Source of the DNA: Amphiura filiformis
Taxonomy: Eukaryota > Echinodermata > Ophiuroidea > Amphilepidida > Amphiuridae
Assembly: GCF_039555335.1 (NCBI RefSeq)
Contig: NC_092628.1
Coordinates: forward strand, 56,841,547-56,905,546
Direction: 5' to 3'
Length of the DNA: 64,000 nt
Both the position numbers and the translations under genes were made by a program. Below are positions 1 through 11,500 of the stretch, piece by piece. The number at the start of each line of letters is the position of its first letter. Positions within the stretch are counted from its first letter, which is position 1. Below the pieces are notes generated by a model. It made no database searches, was not told the DNA's origin, and saw only the letters and a program-made list of their open reading frames with translations.

Positions 1-1273
1 TTTGCTAGAAGTTTGGAGAATACTTTAAATATTGGCCGGTTAATTTTCACACAGTGATGTTAACTAGGCAAATGCCTATACTTCTAACATACACTATTTG
101 TAAAGGTCGCGCGTCAATGGTGAGAGCACTGTGTATTGTGTATAGGAAAACGGACCGTACACGGTACGGTTACGGTTAAGTTTTGGAACAGGGGTCAAAT
201 ACAGGTCGGTAACGTTCGTAACATCACAAAGAAAATAATACTGCAGCCTACATTTCTTTGCATCATTGGGACTTACCCAATGGCGTAGGTTGTGGCGCCC
301 AGGGCTTATGATACATAATGGCGCATCTCTCAAATTCTTGAAACAAATGCGCATAAACATTTGCACAAATCGGGCCTATCATTCATTAATTTTGGTTATG
401 TTGAAGTTGAATATTAATCTTTCAAATGATTTTGTGCTGAAATGCGCACAGAGCATCACTAGGAGGGGGTGCAGAATCGATGCTGAATTGGCCAATTCGT
501 CGCCCCCTAAGGGTGACGCCCAGGGCACGTACCCCCCGTCGCTACCCCGGGTCGCTACACCCCTGGACTTGCTTATAGGTGGATATAAAATGTTATTCGT
601 TTTGTTTTGTTTGCTCTGATAACATTTGTAATTGTTTTGGTGTGAATGGTGTGCTAATTCCAGCATTAAATATCATCTTGAATATTTGGCATGTGAAAAT
701 GTGTCATATTGCTGCAAACATTTCTCATGTTTCCGTAGACAGAATAGAGGTTATTCGTGTTCTATACGTTGCATATCCTATCGGCGACTGCTATACCTTG
801 TTTAGGATTATCAAAAGAAGTACCTGCATGTGTAACTATGACTGTTTCAAAAATAGCCCGCCAAAGTCATACAAGTAACTCCGAGGTCGTGCATTGAATT
901 GGATTGAATGAGGACTACTACGGGAACCAGCGCCTTTTGTTAGAAGTCACACATGAGTAGCGTGGATAACCTCTATTTATAAGAGTAGGTTGCTGCGTTA
1001 TCATCATCATCATCATTATCATCATCATCAGCAGCAGCAGCAGCAGCAGTAGCAAAACACTTGCAGAAGCATCGTCATCAACATCATAATAATATTATTA
1101 TTTTCTCTTATAACACATATAAAAGTAAAAATTAAAAACATTTACAAGCATGCCGATCTGAGTTTCGTTGTTGCACAACTTGCACTAATGATTATGAAAT
1201 AACTTCAGAGTGTACCTTGATATCAAGACAATTATTACTTTGTTAATCCATCTATTCTTATTGCTAATAACAG
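1..1273. other. No exon recognised; upstream intron or spacer of the P450 gene
   Basis: The P450 exon at 1274 must have earlier exons to its left, but I recognise no further P450 coding sequence here. They probably lie outside the window. The stretch contains short open frames without family resemblance, a C-rich patch near 500-560 and a trinucleotide repeat at 1001-1053. Confidence 0.5.
1001..1053. repeat. (TCA)n-(GCA)n microsatellite
   Basis: A run of TCATCA units passes directly into a run of GCAGCA units. It lies in non-coding sequence upstream of the P450 exon. Confidence 0.9.
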
Positions 1274-1356
1274 GAATTCAAACCAGAAAGATTTCTGCCA
1301 GAAAACATCCAAAAGAAGGACCCCTTTGCCTTTCTTCCTTTTGCAGCGGGGCCGAG
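1274..1356 (+). CDS. P450 exon with PERF motif
   Basis: The exon follows an AACAG acceptor and ends at AG|GTAAAT, leaving phase 2. It encodes 27 residues plus two bases of the Arg codon just before the haem-binding Cys loop. Codon use and motif order match CYP4 proteins. Confidence 0.8.
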
Positions 1357-4300
1357 GTAAATAATCTGTTCCAATTAAACAATGTGTAATTATGTGAATA
1401 TTAGTTTCAATTGGTTGAAAATATCAAATCATTTATACATAGAGGTTGGGATTATACTCTCATCGCCTTGTCCATACATATAGAGGTTGGGATTATACTC
1501 TCACCTCACGTTGTCCATACATAGAGGTTGGGATTATACCCTCACATCACCTTGTCCATACATAGAGGCACTCACGTTGTCCATACATAGAGGTTGGGAT
1601 TATACTCTCACATCGCCTTGTCCATACTTAGAGGTTGGGATTATACTCTCACATCACCTTGTCCATACGTAGAGGTTGGGATTATACTCTCACATCACCT
1701 TGTCCATACATAGAGGTTGGGATTATACTCTCAAATCACCTTGTCCATACGTAGAGGTTGGGATTATACTCTCACATCACCTTGTCCATACGTAGAGGTT
1801 GGGATTATACTCTCACATCACCTTGTCCATACGTAGAGGTTGGGATTATACTCTCACACCACCTTGTCCATACGTAGAGGTTGGGATTATACTCTCACAT
1901 CACCTTGTCCATACGTAGAGGTTGGGATTATACTCTCACATCGCCTTGTCCATACGTAGAGGTTAGGATTATATTCTCACATCGCCTTGTCCATACATAG
2001 AGGTTGGGATTATACTCTCAGCTCACGTTGTCCATACATAGAGGTTGGGATTATACCCTCACATCACCTTGTCCATACATAGAGGCACTCACGTTGTCCA
2101 TACATAGAGGTTGGGATTATACTCTCACATCGCCTTGTCCATACTTAGAGGTTGGGATTATACTCTCACATCACCTTGTCCATACGTAGAGGTTGGGATT
2201 ATACTCTCACATCACCTTGTCCATACGTAGAGGTTGGGATTATACTCTCACATCACCTTGTCCATACGTAGAGGTTGGGATTATACTCTCACATCACCTT
2301 GTCCATACGTAGAGGTTGGGATTATACTCTCACATCGCCTTGTCCATACGTAGAGGTTAGGATTATACTCTCACATCGCCTTGTCCATACATAGAGGTTG
2401 GGATTATACTCTCACATCACCTTGTCCATACGTAGAGGTTAGGATTATACTCTCACATCATCTTGTCCATACATAGAGGTTGGGATTATACTCTAACATC
2501 GCCTTGTCCATACATAGAGGTTGGGATTATACTCTCACATCACCTTGTCCATACGTAGAGGTTGGGATTATACTCTCACATCACCTTGTCCATACGTAGA
2601 GGTTGGGATTATACTCCCACATCACCTTATCCATACATAGAGGTTGGGATTATACTCTCACATCGCTTTGTCCATACATAGAGGTTGGGATTATACTCTC
2701 ACATCACCTTGTCCATACATAGAGGTTGGGAGTATACTCTCACATCACCTTGCCCATACGTAGAGGTTAGGGTTATACTCTCACATCATCTTGTCCATAC
2801 AAAGAGGTTGGGAGTATATTCTTACATCACCTTGTCCATACATAGAGGTTGGGATTATACTCTCAAATCATCATGTCCTTACAAAGAGGTTGGAATTATA
2901 CTCTCACATCACGTTGTCCATACATAGAGGTTGGGATTATACTCTCACATCACCTTGTCCATACGTAGAGGTTGGGATTATACTCTCACATCGCCTTGTC
3001 CATACATAGAGGTTGGGATTATACTCTCACATCACCTTGTCCATACGTAGAGGTTGGGATTATACTCTCACATCACCTTGTCCATACGTAGAGGTTGGGA
3101 TTATACTCTCACATCGCCTTGTCCATACATAGAGGTTGGGATTATACTCTCACGTCATCTTATCCATACATAGAGGTTGGGATTATACTCTCACATCACC
3201 TTGTCCATACGTAGAGGTTGGGATTATACTCTCACATCACCCTGTGTATACGTAGAGGTTGGGATTATACTCTCACATCGCCTTGTCCATACTTAGAGGT
3301 TGGGATTATACTCTCAAATCACCTTGTCCATACGTAGAGGTTGGGATTATACTCTCACATCACCTTGTCCATACGTAGAGGTTGGGATTATACTCTCACA
3401 TCACCTTGTCCATACATAGAGGTTGGGATTATACTCTCACATCACCGTAGAGGTTGGGATTATACTCTCACATCACCTTGTCCATACGTAGAGGTTGGGA
3501 TTATACTCTCACATCACCTTGTCCATACGTAGAGGTTGGGATTATACTTTCACATCATCTTGTACATACATAGAGGTTGGGATTATACTCTCACATCGCC
3601 TTGTCCATACATAGAGGTTGGGATTATACTCTCACATCGCCTTGTCCATATATAGAGGTTGGGATTATACTCTCACATCACCATGTCCATACATAGAGGT
3701 TGGGATTATACTCTCACATGACCTTGTCCATACACAGAGGTTGGAATTATACTCTCACATCACCATGACCATACATAGAGGTTGGGATTATACTCTCACA
3801 TCACCTTGTCCATACATAAGTTTGGAATTATACTCTCACATCATCTTGTCCATACATAAAGGTTGGGATTTTACTCTCACATCACCCTGTCCATACATAG
3901 AGGTTGGAATTATACTCTCACATCATCTGACGGTCCATACATAGAGGTTGGGATTATACTCTCACATCACCTTGTCCATACGTAGAGGTTGGGATTATAC
4001 TCTCACATGACCTTGTCCATACATAGAGGTTGGGAGTATATTCTTACATCACCTTGTCCATACGTAGAGGTTGGGTAGAGTATAATCCCAACCTCTATGT
4101 ATGGACAGGTGTGATGTGTGACGTGAGATAATCCCAACCTCTATGATGGAGGATGATGTGAGATAATAATCCCAACCTCTACATAGAGGTTGGGATTATA
4201 CTCTCACATCACCTTGTCCATACGTAGAGGTTGGGTATGATTATACTTAAATGATTGTGTTTATTCTTTACTACGCAAAGGGTTCACTTAAATAAGTTTC

Positions 4301-4489
4301 TCATTGCATTTGTTACACAGAAATTGCATCGGTCAGACGTTTGCTATGAATGAAATGAAGGTGGTCATTGCAAGAATACTAAGAAGATTTGACTTGACCC
4401 TTGACCCCAGCCACGAAGTGCATTTTGCGCAAGAACTTTTGCTGAAACCGTATAACGATATCAAACTGAAATTGAATTGTAGGCGATAA
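1274..4489 (+). CDS. Cytochrome P450, CYP4-like; last two exons
   Basis: This is the C-terminal part of a microsomal-type P450 monooxygenase (haem-thiolate enzyme; CYP4 members typically hydroxylate fatty acids and eicosanoids). Exon 1274-1356 encodes EFKPERFLPEN, containing the PERF motif, then FAFLPFAAGP. Its donor GTAAAT follows at 1357. Exon 4321-4489 starts after an ACAG acceptor; the split codon AG|A restores Arg. It gives RNCIGQTFAMNEMK, with the haem-ligand Cys in the RxCIGQxFAM motif typical of CYP4. The protein then continues about 50 residues to TAA at 4487-4489, the usual CYP4 C-terminal length. The two exons join in frame. Earlier exons (helix I, ExxR) are not seen and probably lie left of the window. 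The intron is almost entirely a 41-bp minisatellite. The family call is firm; subfamily and substrate are unknown. Confidence 0.85.
1437..4235. repeat. 41-bp minisatellite filling the P450 intron
   Basis: A tandem array of a 41-bp unit built around AGAGGTTGGGATTATACTCT, CACATCACCTTGTCCATACG and T. Unit starts at 1630, 1671 and 1712 confirm the period. About 60-65 direct copies run to about 4075. Most variation is G/A in the TACGTA versus TACATA segment, C/T in CACCTT/CATCTT, and occasional short units. A block with a truncated unit (GAGGCACTCACG) occurs at about 1561 and again at 2078, so a 517-bp segment was duplicated inside the array. Because 41 is not a multiple of 3, the array gives open frames in all phases; these are not genes. 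Confidence 0.95.
4076..4190. repeat. Inverted minisatellite units at the end of the array
   Basis: From 4076 the units run in the opposite orientation (ATAATCCCAACCTCTATG), shorter and degenerate. They then flip back at about 4181, where TAATCCCAACCTCTA and TAGAGGTTGGGATTA flank a 2-base spacer. The direct array plus this cap could fold into a very long hairpin about 130 bp before the P450 splice acceptor. Confidence 0.85.
4321..4489 (+). CDS. P450 terminal exon with haem-binding Cys
   Basis: The acceptor TTACACAG precedes the exon. It opens with one base completing Arg and then reads NCIGQTFAMNEMKVVIARIL. The Cys is the fifth haem iron ligand in this family. TAA is at 4487-4489, with a second TAA right after it. 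Confidence 0.85.
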
Positions 4490-4756
4490 TAAGAACAAAT
4501 TTATTAACGGTGTTAATTATGAGTTCTGTCATAAATCCTGACTACGCCCCTGTTTTATAGTATACTAGCGGGTACCCGCGCTTCGTGCGGGCCCCCGCTA
4601 GATGAGTAAATGGGAGCGGTTAGTATAAACGATGAACATCTCAATTATTACGCGGTTAGTGATGTGGTAGGCCTACCATTTGCTGCCTCTATACTTTGCA
4701 AACGACTTCCTTAGCATAAAATCTTTTGCGTGATTTTTGTACCAAACACCCTGTTG
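4490..4756. other. P450 3' flank
   Basis: Downstream of the P450 stop. No clear AATAAA is visible close to the stop; the 3' UTR is not delimited. The segment includes the Helitron-like hairpin at 4565-4601. Confidence 0.5.
4565..4601 (-). mobile_element. Helitron-like 3' terminal hairpin (minus strand)
   Basis: Read on the minus strand, this ends ATCTAGCGGGGG...CCCGCTAG followed by T. That matches the last bases of the proven insertion at 40094-41026 (ATCTAGCGGGGACCCGCTAG, then T). Here the loop carries an additional inner hairpin, CCCGC/GCGGG. It looks like a second copy of the same Helitron-type 3' end. The 5' end was not located. Confidence 0.6.
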
Positions 4757-4874
4757 ACTCTCTCTTCTTTCTTTCTTTTTGTCTATTTTTTCTTTGTCTT
4801 TCCCTGTCTTTCTTTTCGTTTATCTCTCCCTTTCTCTCTCTTGCTTTCCCGTTGTTTCTTTTTCTTTCTTTTTT

Positions 4875-4970
<96 letters not shown>

Positions 4971-5092
4971 TCGTTCTTTTTCTTCTTTCGTTCTTTCTTT
5001 CTTTCTTTCTTTCCCTCTTTCTTTCCCTCTTTCCTTCCCCTTTTACTTATTTTTTCTGTCTTTCCTTTTTTCTTTCAGTTTCTCTGGGGGTT
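4757..5092. repeat. (CTTT)n polypyrimidine tract
   Basis: A nearly uninterrupted CTTT tetranucleotide run covers about 4868-4973, inside a longer pyrimidine-only strand. The Ser/Phe/Leu-only open frames in three phases are repeat artefacts. Confidence 0.95.
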
Positions 5093-6683
5093 TGATAAGG
5101 GCAATGGTCCATACAATCACCCCCAAGTTGACACCTGTATACATGTACATGTGGGTTTCTGACAAAATTAACCTCATAGGCCTATTTGGCTAAAAAAGTC
5201 ACAGTGCCAATTGTTGCGGTCTTCGTCGTGCGAATTTGTTCCACTTTTGCACCATATAATTCACCACTTTAGCTTCATTATGGCCATAAATTAATCTGTC
5301 GCCAAAAGGTGCTGGATTCACTGTAGGCCTATTTCAAGAAAGTGACTTAAACGGATCCCATCCCCCCATGTCAAAAGAAACCTATACGCCATCGTTAATG
5401 TTGCCAAAAGGTGCCAGATTCACTATTAATATGCCTACTTCTAAGAAATGCTTTTCATCCCTATCCCCCAATGTCAAAAAGAAATCTACTGCGCCATTGT
5501 TGAGATATATCATACCATGCTAATCAAACCTAGGCCTACCTTAAAATCTTCGGAAAGTCATCACAAAAGAAGTTTCCAAGAATCATCATAAACGAATGCA
5601 GTTGATTTATCATACGGTTGCGATTTATACCGTGCTGGAAGTTTTGTTACCATTAGCGCGTCGGGAAGTTGCCACGACCTGTGCGTAATCCGCGTATAGC
5701 AACGCAGCAACGGACCGTAAATAAGCGGGCCACCATTGGTTGATCTACCGAATAAATCCAAATAATTATTTGTATTTATTAATTTATCTATCTATCTATG
5801 CATTTACCATTCATCTGGAAATGCTAGAACTTATTTATTTATCTATTTATTAATTTATTTTTCATCTATAATCTCTGAGATGATACCGATGAATCGATCC
5901 CAAGAAGTATCGATTATCGGCAGTTCCTCATCAAAGTATCGATCAGTATCGATTATCGGCAAGTTCCTCTTTAATAGTATAGTGATCGTATTTGAGTCAG
6001 GCTCTTTAGGAGGTAATTGAAATATACTGGGGTGTGATCCAGGTCATTGTGACCAATCACAAGTAGATTACAAATGATCAAAATGAGTTACCAGTCTGAG
6101 CAGCCTCGGACTATGAAATGAAAGAGTACACTTATATTTTCTATATAGGCTACTAGATTCATTGCAATGAGCAATGGCCAAAATTCACTTTAAATTGCAA
6201 ATCTTGTGCTAAAGGTAACTATTTTCGTATGTTGTCATACGGTTGTAAATTCAATGAACAGTGCCTTTGCTTAAAGAGCGCTTAGAAATGTATAAATTAT
6301 TGCTTTAATTGAATGTCGGTGTCCAAACCAGAAACGAAAAAGGCGACTTATTTATGCATACGTAGGGGTGTCTGAAGGGGGATATTCCCCCTTGAGAAGT
6401 GTGAAACTTTTGCAAACTGAAAGCCCAATTGAAGCCATTTGGTGGACTGTGACAAGTTTTCATTATTATTGTATAAATTATTGCTTTAAATAAAAGAGTA
6501 TTGGGTGCCCATTTGTTTATCCATACACGGCGGGTCGGCAAATTTTGCAAAATGAAGGTCCAATTGAAGCCATTTGGTACTGGTGCACTTTCTTTTAGGA
6601 TCTGAGAGAATTGGTTATTTATGTTCACTCAGACATTGTGATACGCTTTTGTGAGATTTTGCCCGAAATTATGCTCAGCATAT
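5093..6683. other. Spacer with small repeats, no gene seen
   Basis: Contains a twice-repeated GCCAAAAGGTGC segment (5302 and 5403), a (TCTA)n/(TTAT)n patch near 5770-5860, two copies of AGTATCGATTATCGGC near 5906 and 5946, and a partial duplication with period about 180 bp at 6289-6600. No exon could be supported. Confidence 0.6.
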
Positions 6684-7830
6684 CAGTCAGCTACCTGCAC
6701 AACCGATTCTTTTGTTCTGCAAGGCTCACTCAGTCATTTAATGAGGCAATACAAACGATCGAAATTGGTGTTGAAATGAGCAAAATTTTGAGTTACACCT
6801 TTTCAGTGTAAAAATTTTTTCTCAGCCAAATGAAAAGCAATAATTTTCATTTTTTCAGTAAATGGCTGGAAAAACTATAATGCTTGATACTGATTTTTTT
6901 AAATCCTGGTGTTAAACTTAGGCCTGAAATTCAGTCATTTAGTGTAAGATATTCGATTTTTATAGGCTTCAGCTCGGCCCGCGAGCTTTTTCTTGGATCA
7001 ACCTTTTAGCTTTTCAAAGTAATATAGTTCGCTAATGAAGGATTTTCCCCAACTTTCTAAAGCACATCACCGTGAGCTATATATCATAGTTTTGTCAGAA
7101 TTTCCGTTTTGACTTCACCATCTTTCACTGTCGGCTGAAAAAATTTCTAAATCAACACGTGAAATCTAAAGGCTAGTACTAGCATTGTGGATCGATATCC
7201 CTGGGTTTAATAGGAATACCGGCATGGCTATAGTGTTGCCAGAACTTCAATATAGCAAAGAAATTCCCAGACCTATAGCGCTCCTACTGATCATGTTTAA
7301 CCAGAACACCCAATTGGGGATTTAATCGCTGGTCGGGCAATTTGCTTTCAATGAAAAATTGACCTGGATAACCACAAAGGAAATATCGACTATTTCTGCT
7401 GGTTGCTCTCGAGATAAAAGTACTCACCATTGCCTACTTTTACTTAGTTTGACATTTTCTGAGCATGAATGGAAAAAGGGTAAAACAAAAACGGAAATTC
7501 TGACAAAACTATAACATATAGACCCACACGATGTGCTTTACAGAGGTGGGAAATATCTTTCTTTAGCAAACTATGTTAGTTTGAGACGCTAAAACATGAA
7601 TTCCGTAAAAAGCTCGCAGGCGAATTCAAGGCCTATAAAAATCAAAAATATCACACTAAAAGACACAATTTGATGCTTAATTTTAACACCAGGATTTAAA
7701 AAAAATGTATATCCAAGCACCAAGTTTTTAACTGACATTACTGAAGAAAAAAAAAATATTGCTTTATATTTGACCGAGAAAATTAATTTCATAGCAAAAA
7801 GGTGTATCTCTGAATTGTGCTGATTTTTAC

Positions 7831-7967
7831 ATGTATCGATCGACTTTTAGCGCGACTAAGCATTTCTAAAGAATTGGTTGTCCAGGCGGCAGACTGATAT
7901 GCAGTTAGCAGCCTGCACAACCGATTCTTTAGAAATGCTTAGTCGCGCTGAAAGTCGATCGATACAT
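7831..7967. repeat. 57-bp-arm inverted repeat
   Basis: The arms 7831-7887 and 7911-7967 are nearly perfect reverse complements (ATGTATCGATCGACTTT... against ...AAAGTCGATCGATACAT), with a loop of about 23 bp. The inner ends carry GCACAACCGATTCTTT, also found at the tip of the large fold-back element. Confidence 0.85.
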
Positions 7968-9423
7968 AGATGTCTAAATCTTCTTTGTTAGATTATAACT
8001 TGATCAAAAACATGCCTCGTCTTGAAGGGTATCTGTTAAGTAACTTAGATTTCTATGCTGCATCTCTTAAATTTAAAGCACGCTCGAACACCTTACCGCT
8101 CAATGGTAGAACCCATCATTGGAACGATGGTGCAACCCGTATTTGTCCATTATGTAAGAATGGGGTTGAAGATCTAAGGCACTTTATGTTTGTTTGTCAC
8201 GCACTACAAAATGTCAGAGCCGCTGAATACCACACTCTTGAATATAATCTAAATGTAAACAACTTAGATTTTATCTGGCAGCTTTTTATATCAAGTGATT
8301 TAAATGTCAAGACATGTTTTATGTTAGGTATCTCCAGTGATTATTTTCTTGATGTTTATAATATTGATGTTGACTGTTTGTTAAGTATTTTTGGACTCAG
8401 CATGTAAATCATTTTTAAAAAGAGCCTGGGCCATACGTAATAATTGTATAAAGTAAGTCGACGATCTCTTATTTTATCCTTTACATGTTTAATACTCGGC
8501 TCTTCATTCTGTAATTTCACGTATATTATAGTTTGTTTTCTGTGTACAGTCCCACTCGATCTGTCGGACACCCGCTGCGATACCTACTCGATCGTAAATC
8601 GTTCACTATTAACTAGTAACAAACGCACGGCGCATGTGCGAGCCGGGAAATTCAGTTTTGGTTTTGAAACGTAAACAAAGCTGAATATCAAAACGACTCC
8701 ATGCAGAAAATCACTTCTTTTTATAAAACTAAGCAAAATTACAACAATTACTTCAGGGAATATAAACACCAAAGTCATATCTAGCACATATGTCAAAAAG
8801 AAGTTGAAAATTCATCAGATAAGCGAGAAAGGGTCGAATTTTCGGTCAAAAAAATTTCGAAAAAAATCATATTTTTTGGCCTTAAAACTTGGCCATCAAA
8901 AATTCCCGTACACCACCAATTTCATGATTTTTTTTCCTCAAAAATTAACTGAGTAATCCTCATAGTGTTTTCAAGTCAATTCCCCGGGAGACGGAGAAAC
9001 GGACATATAGAAAAAAAGATATTTAATTTTATTTAATTTAATCCACAAATTGACACCTGAGTCGGGGCGTTGCAAACCTGTCGAACATGTGTAGGGACCG
9101 ATTCTACGGCAAGCTTGAACTTCCCGGCTCGCGCATGCGTTCACTATGCGTATACGCCCTCACTCAACCCAGTGACTTTAACGTAGCGCTGTTGCGCCTG
9201 GGCATCCGCAGCATCCCGCCCGGCCGGGTGTCTAGAGTTCGATTTTGGACTTTCACTGTTTTAAATACTGTTTTAGTTGTTTAATTTTCTCTTGTTCCTT
9301 TTACATCTTTATGTTTTTCTATATTTTGTAATACCTTTGTAAAATTGCACATGAACGCACCGTCATGTAGACGAGTGCCGCTGTTTCACAAGCGTTGTTC
9401 AAATAAAATTATTATTATTATTA
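7834..9423 (+). mobile_element. Truncated non-LTR retrotransposon at the palindrome centre
   Basis: The insertion is bracketed by a 7-bp direct repeat TTACATG (7827-7833 and 9424-9430). It lies exactly where the two arms of the big palindrome would otherwise meet. It contains the C-terminal part of a LINE ORF (7970-8407), a 3' region and a terminal (ATT)n tail just before the second TTACATG. The 5' part is missing, as expected for target-primed reverse transcription. A possible smaller inverted repeat lies inside its 3' region (about 8550-9250). Confidence 0.7.
7970..8407 (+). pseudogene. LINE ORF2 C-terminal fragment with CCHC knuckle
   Basis: The 145-residue frame contains TRICPLCKNGVEDLRHFMFVC, a C-x2-C-x8-H-x4-C zinc knuckle of the type found after the reverse transcriptase domain of many animal LINEs. 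It continues with AEYHTLEYNL and DFIWQLFISSDLNVK. The fragment at 11501-11827 is clearly related (AEYHTLE versus DEYSKLE, WQLFIS versus WELFIS). Reverse transcriptase and endonuclease domains are absent, so it cannot act alone. The clade cannot be fixed from this piece. Confidence 0.7.
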
Positions 9424-10669
9424 TTACATGTTAAAATCAGCACAATTCAGAGATACACCTTTTTGCTATGAAATTAATTTTCTCGGTCAAATATAAAGCA
9501 ATATTTTTTTCTTCAGTAATGTCAGTTAAAAACTTGGTGCTTGGATATACATTTTTTACAAATCCTGGTGTTAAAATTAAGCATCAAATTGTGTCTTTTA
9601 GTGTGATATTTTTGATTTTTATAGGCCTTCAGTTCGCACGCGAGCTTTTTACGGAATTCATTTTTAGCGTCTCAAACTAATATAGTTTGCTAAAGAAAGA
9701 TATTTCCCACCTCTGTAAAGCACATCGTGTGGGTCTATATATTATAGTTTTGTTAGAATTTCCGTTTTTATTTTACCCTTTTTCCCTTCATACTCGGAAA
9801 ATGTCTAACTCAGTACTTTTATCTCAAGAGCAACCAACAGAAATAGTCGATATTTCCTTTGTTGTTTATCCAGGTCAATTTTCCATTGAAAGCAAATTGC
9901 CCGACCAGCGATTTGGTAGCCCAAATCCCCAATTGAGTGTTCTGGTTAAACATGATCAGTAGGAGCACTATAGACCTGGGAATTTCTTTGCTATATTGAA
10001 GTCCTAGCAACACTGTAGCCATGCCGGTATTCCTATTAAACCCAGGGATATCGATCCACAATGCTAGTATTAGCCTTAGATTTCACTCGTTGATTTTGAA
10101 AAATGGCCAGCCGGCAGTTAAAATAGTGAAATGAAAACGCAAATTCTGACAAAACTATGATATATCGCTCACGGTGATGTGCGTTAGAAAGTTGGGAAAA
10201 ATCCTTCATTAGCGAACTATCTTACTTTGAAAAGCTAAAAGGTTGATCCAAAAAAGGCTCGCGGACAGAGTTTAAGCCTATCAAAATCGAAAATCTTACA
10301 CTAAATGACTAAATTTCACGCCTAAGTTTAACACTAGAATTTGAAAAAAAAATACAGTATCAAGCACTACAATTTTTCCTGACATTTACTGAAAAATGAA
10401 AATGATTGCTTTTCATTTGGCCGAGAAAATTAATTTTACATCGAAAAGGTGTAACTAAAAATTTAGCTCATTTCAACACCAAATTCGATCGTTTGTATTG
10501 CCTCATTAAATGACTGAGTGAGCCTTGCCAAACAAAAGAATCGGTTGTGCAGGCTGCTAACTGTATGGTCCTGTAGCAGTCAGCCTCAATCAGCATATTC
10601 GAATTATCGATAATTGTCGGGGTGTTCCATTCTCGTAATAGGGGATCGCTGAGCCTGACATTGGTATGA

Positions 10670-11427
10670 TACATCATGTAGTTATTGTTAACTACATGTA
10701 TGCACACAACAAAGGGGCACTCACAATAGGCAATTGAACCCTACTGGTAGCGCTGTGTTGTAGCTATATGGGATGAACTAGTTAGCATCATATATCAAAA
10801 AGTATAAAAGCTATTATTTTAGTACATGCTCTATGTTTCAATTACTTATTCTTTTCCAAATATCTGAATCTTGAACCCGGTACAAGCTTTAATAACGGGG
10901 GAACATACATTTTTATTAAAAAGAAATCCTACCTTCTATCCAAACTCGCCGTGTTATTCCAATGCACATTTTGCTTCACCGGGCAGCCCTGGCTTGGTCA
11001 TATTTGGAAGATTGGTGTCATAAAACCGTCACAGGTACAAATTTAGTACTTTCTGTCAATCAAGTATGGCTTATTCTCTACATGTCAATCTTTAAATAAT
11101 TGGCATAGTCCTTATAATAACGGTGGTCCGCCTTGATGAGTAAATGGCAGCAAACGGCTGCCTTTCAGTGAAAAATACTCCAAAACTCGGTCAGTGGAGC
11201 TCCGCTCGTACATGTCAATAGCATCATTATCGATTGGATTAGTCGACCGTAGCGGACAATTCGGTCGCTCATTGGATTAATATTATCAGGTGGTAATAAA
11301 TTGCATTGGACAATAGATTACTATAATAATGGTTTAGTACTGCATATATCGGTTTAATCTTCAATAAGCGGGTTTATGGCTGAAAAGGTCACGGTGAATT
11401 TGCCGTGGACAAAACTGCACTATGACA
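10670..11427. repeat. Dispersed repeat, copy 1 (about 750 bp)
   Basis: Matches 27571-28319 in the same orientation almost throughout, roughly 95% identical by eye. The differences are small indels and a changed 3' edge. Both begin TACATCATG. Copy 2 ends ATGATGTA, suggesting TACATCAT terminal inverted repeats; in copy 1 the right end has been altered. No coding capacity is recognised. Confidence 0.85.
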
Positions 11428-11500
11428 CCATGCTCCTGGAGCATTCTCATTAATATCATACCATGATTGAACTATATACGGTATATAGGGGCCTACTTAT

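Larger units (their letters stand above)
6684..10563. mobile_element. Large palindromic fold-back element, split by a LINE
   Basis: The left arm (6684-7833) and the right arm (9424-10563) are reverse complements for about 1.1 kb. They start with CAGTCAGCTACCTGCACAAC on the left and end with the complement GGTTGTGCAGGCTGCTAACTG on the right. Each arm is itself a diverged inverted repeat: the outer 450 bp and inner 400 bp resemble each other in opposite orientation, with a roughly 290-bp unique middle. No transposase is seen, so it is non-autonomous. Flanks share only TAT. A third copy of the outer half-arm lies at 59814-60278. Superfamily not assigned. Confidence 0.8.

Noticed and set aside
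1487-3944. Several 60-108-residue open frames with repeating LSIHRGWDYTLTSPCPY
   Set aside because: They are translations of the 41-bp minisatellite in its three phases.
1437-4235. CRISPR-like regular repeats
   Set aside because: Units are contiguous with no unique spacers, in an animal intron. It is a minisatellite.
4726-5193. Ser/Phe/Leu-rich membrane-like proteins
   Set aside because: Produced by the (CTTT)n tract.
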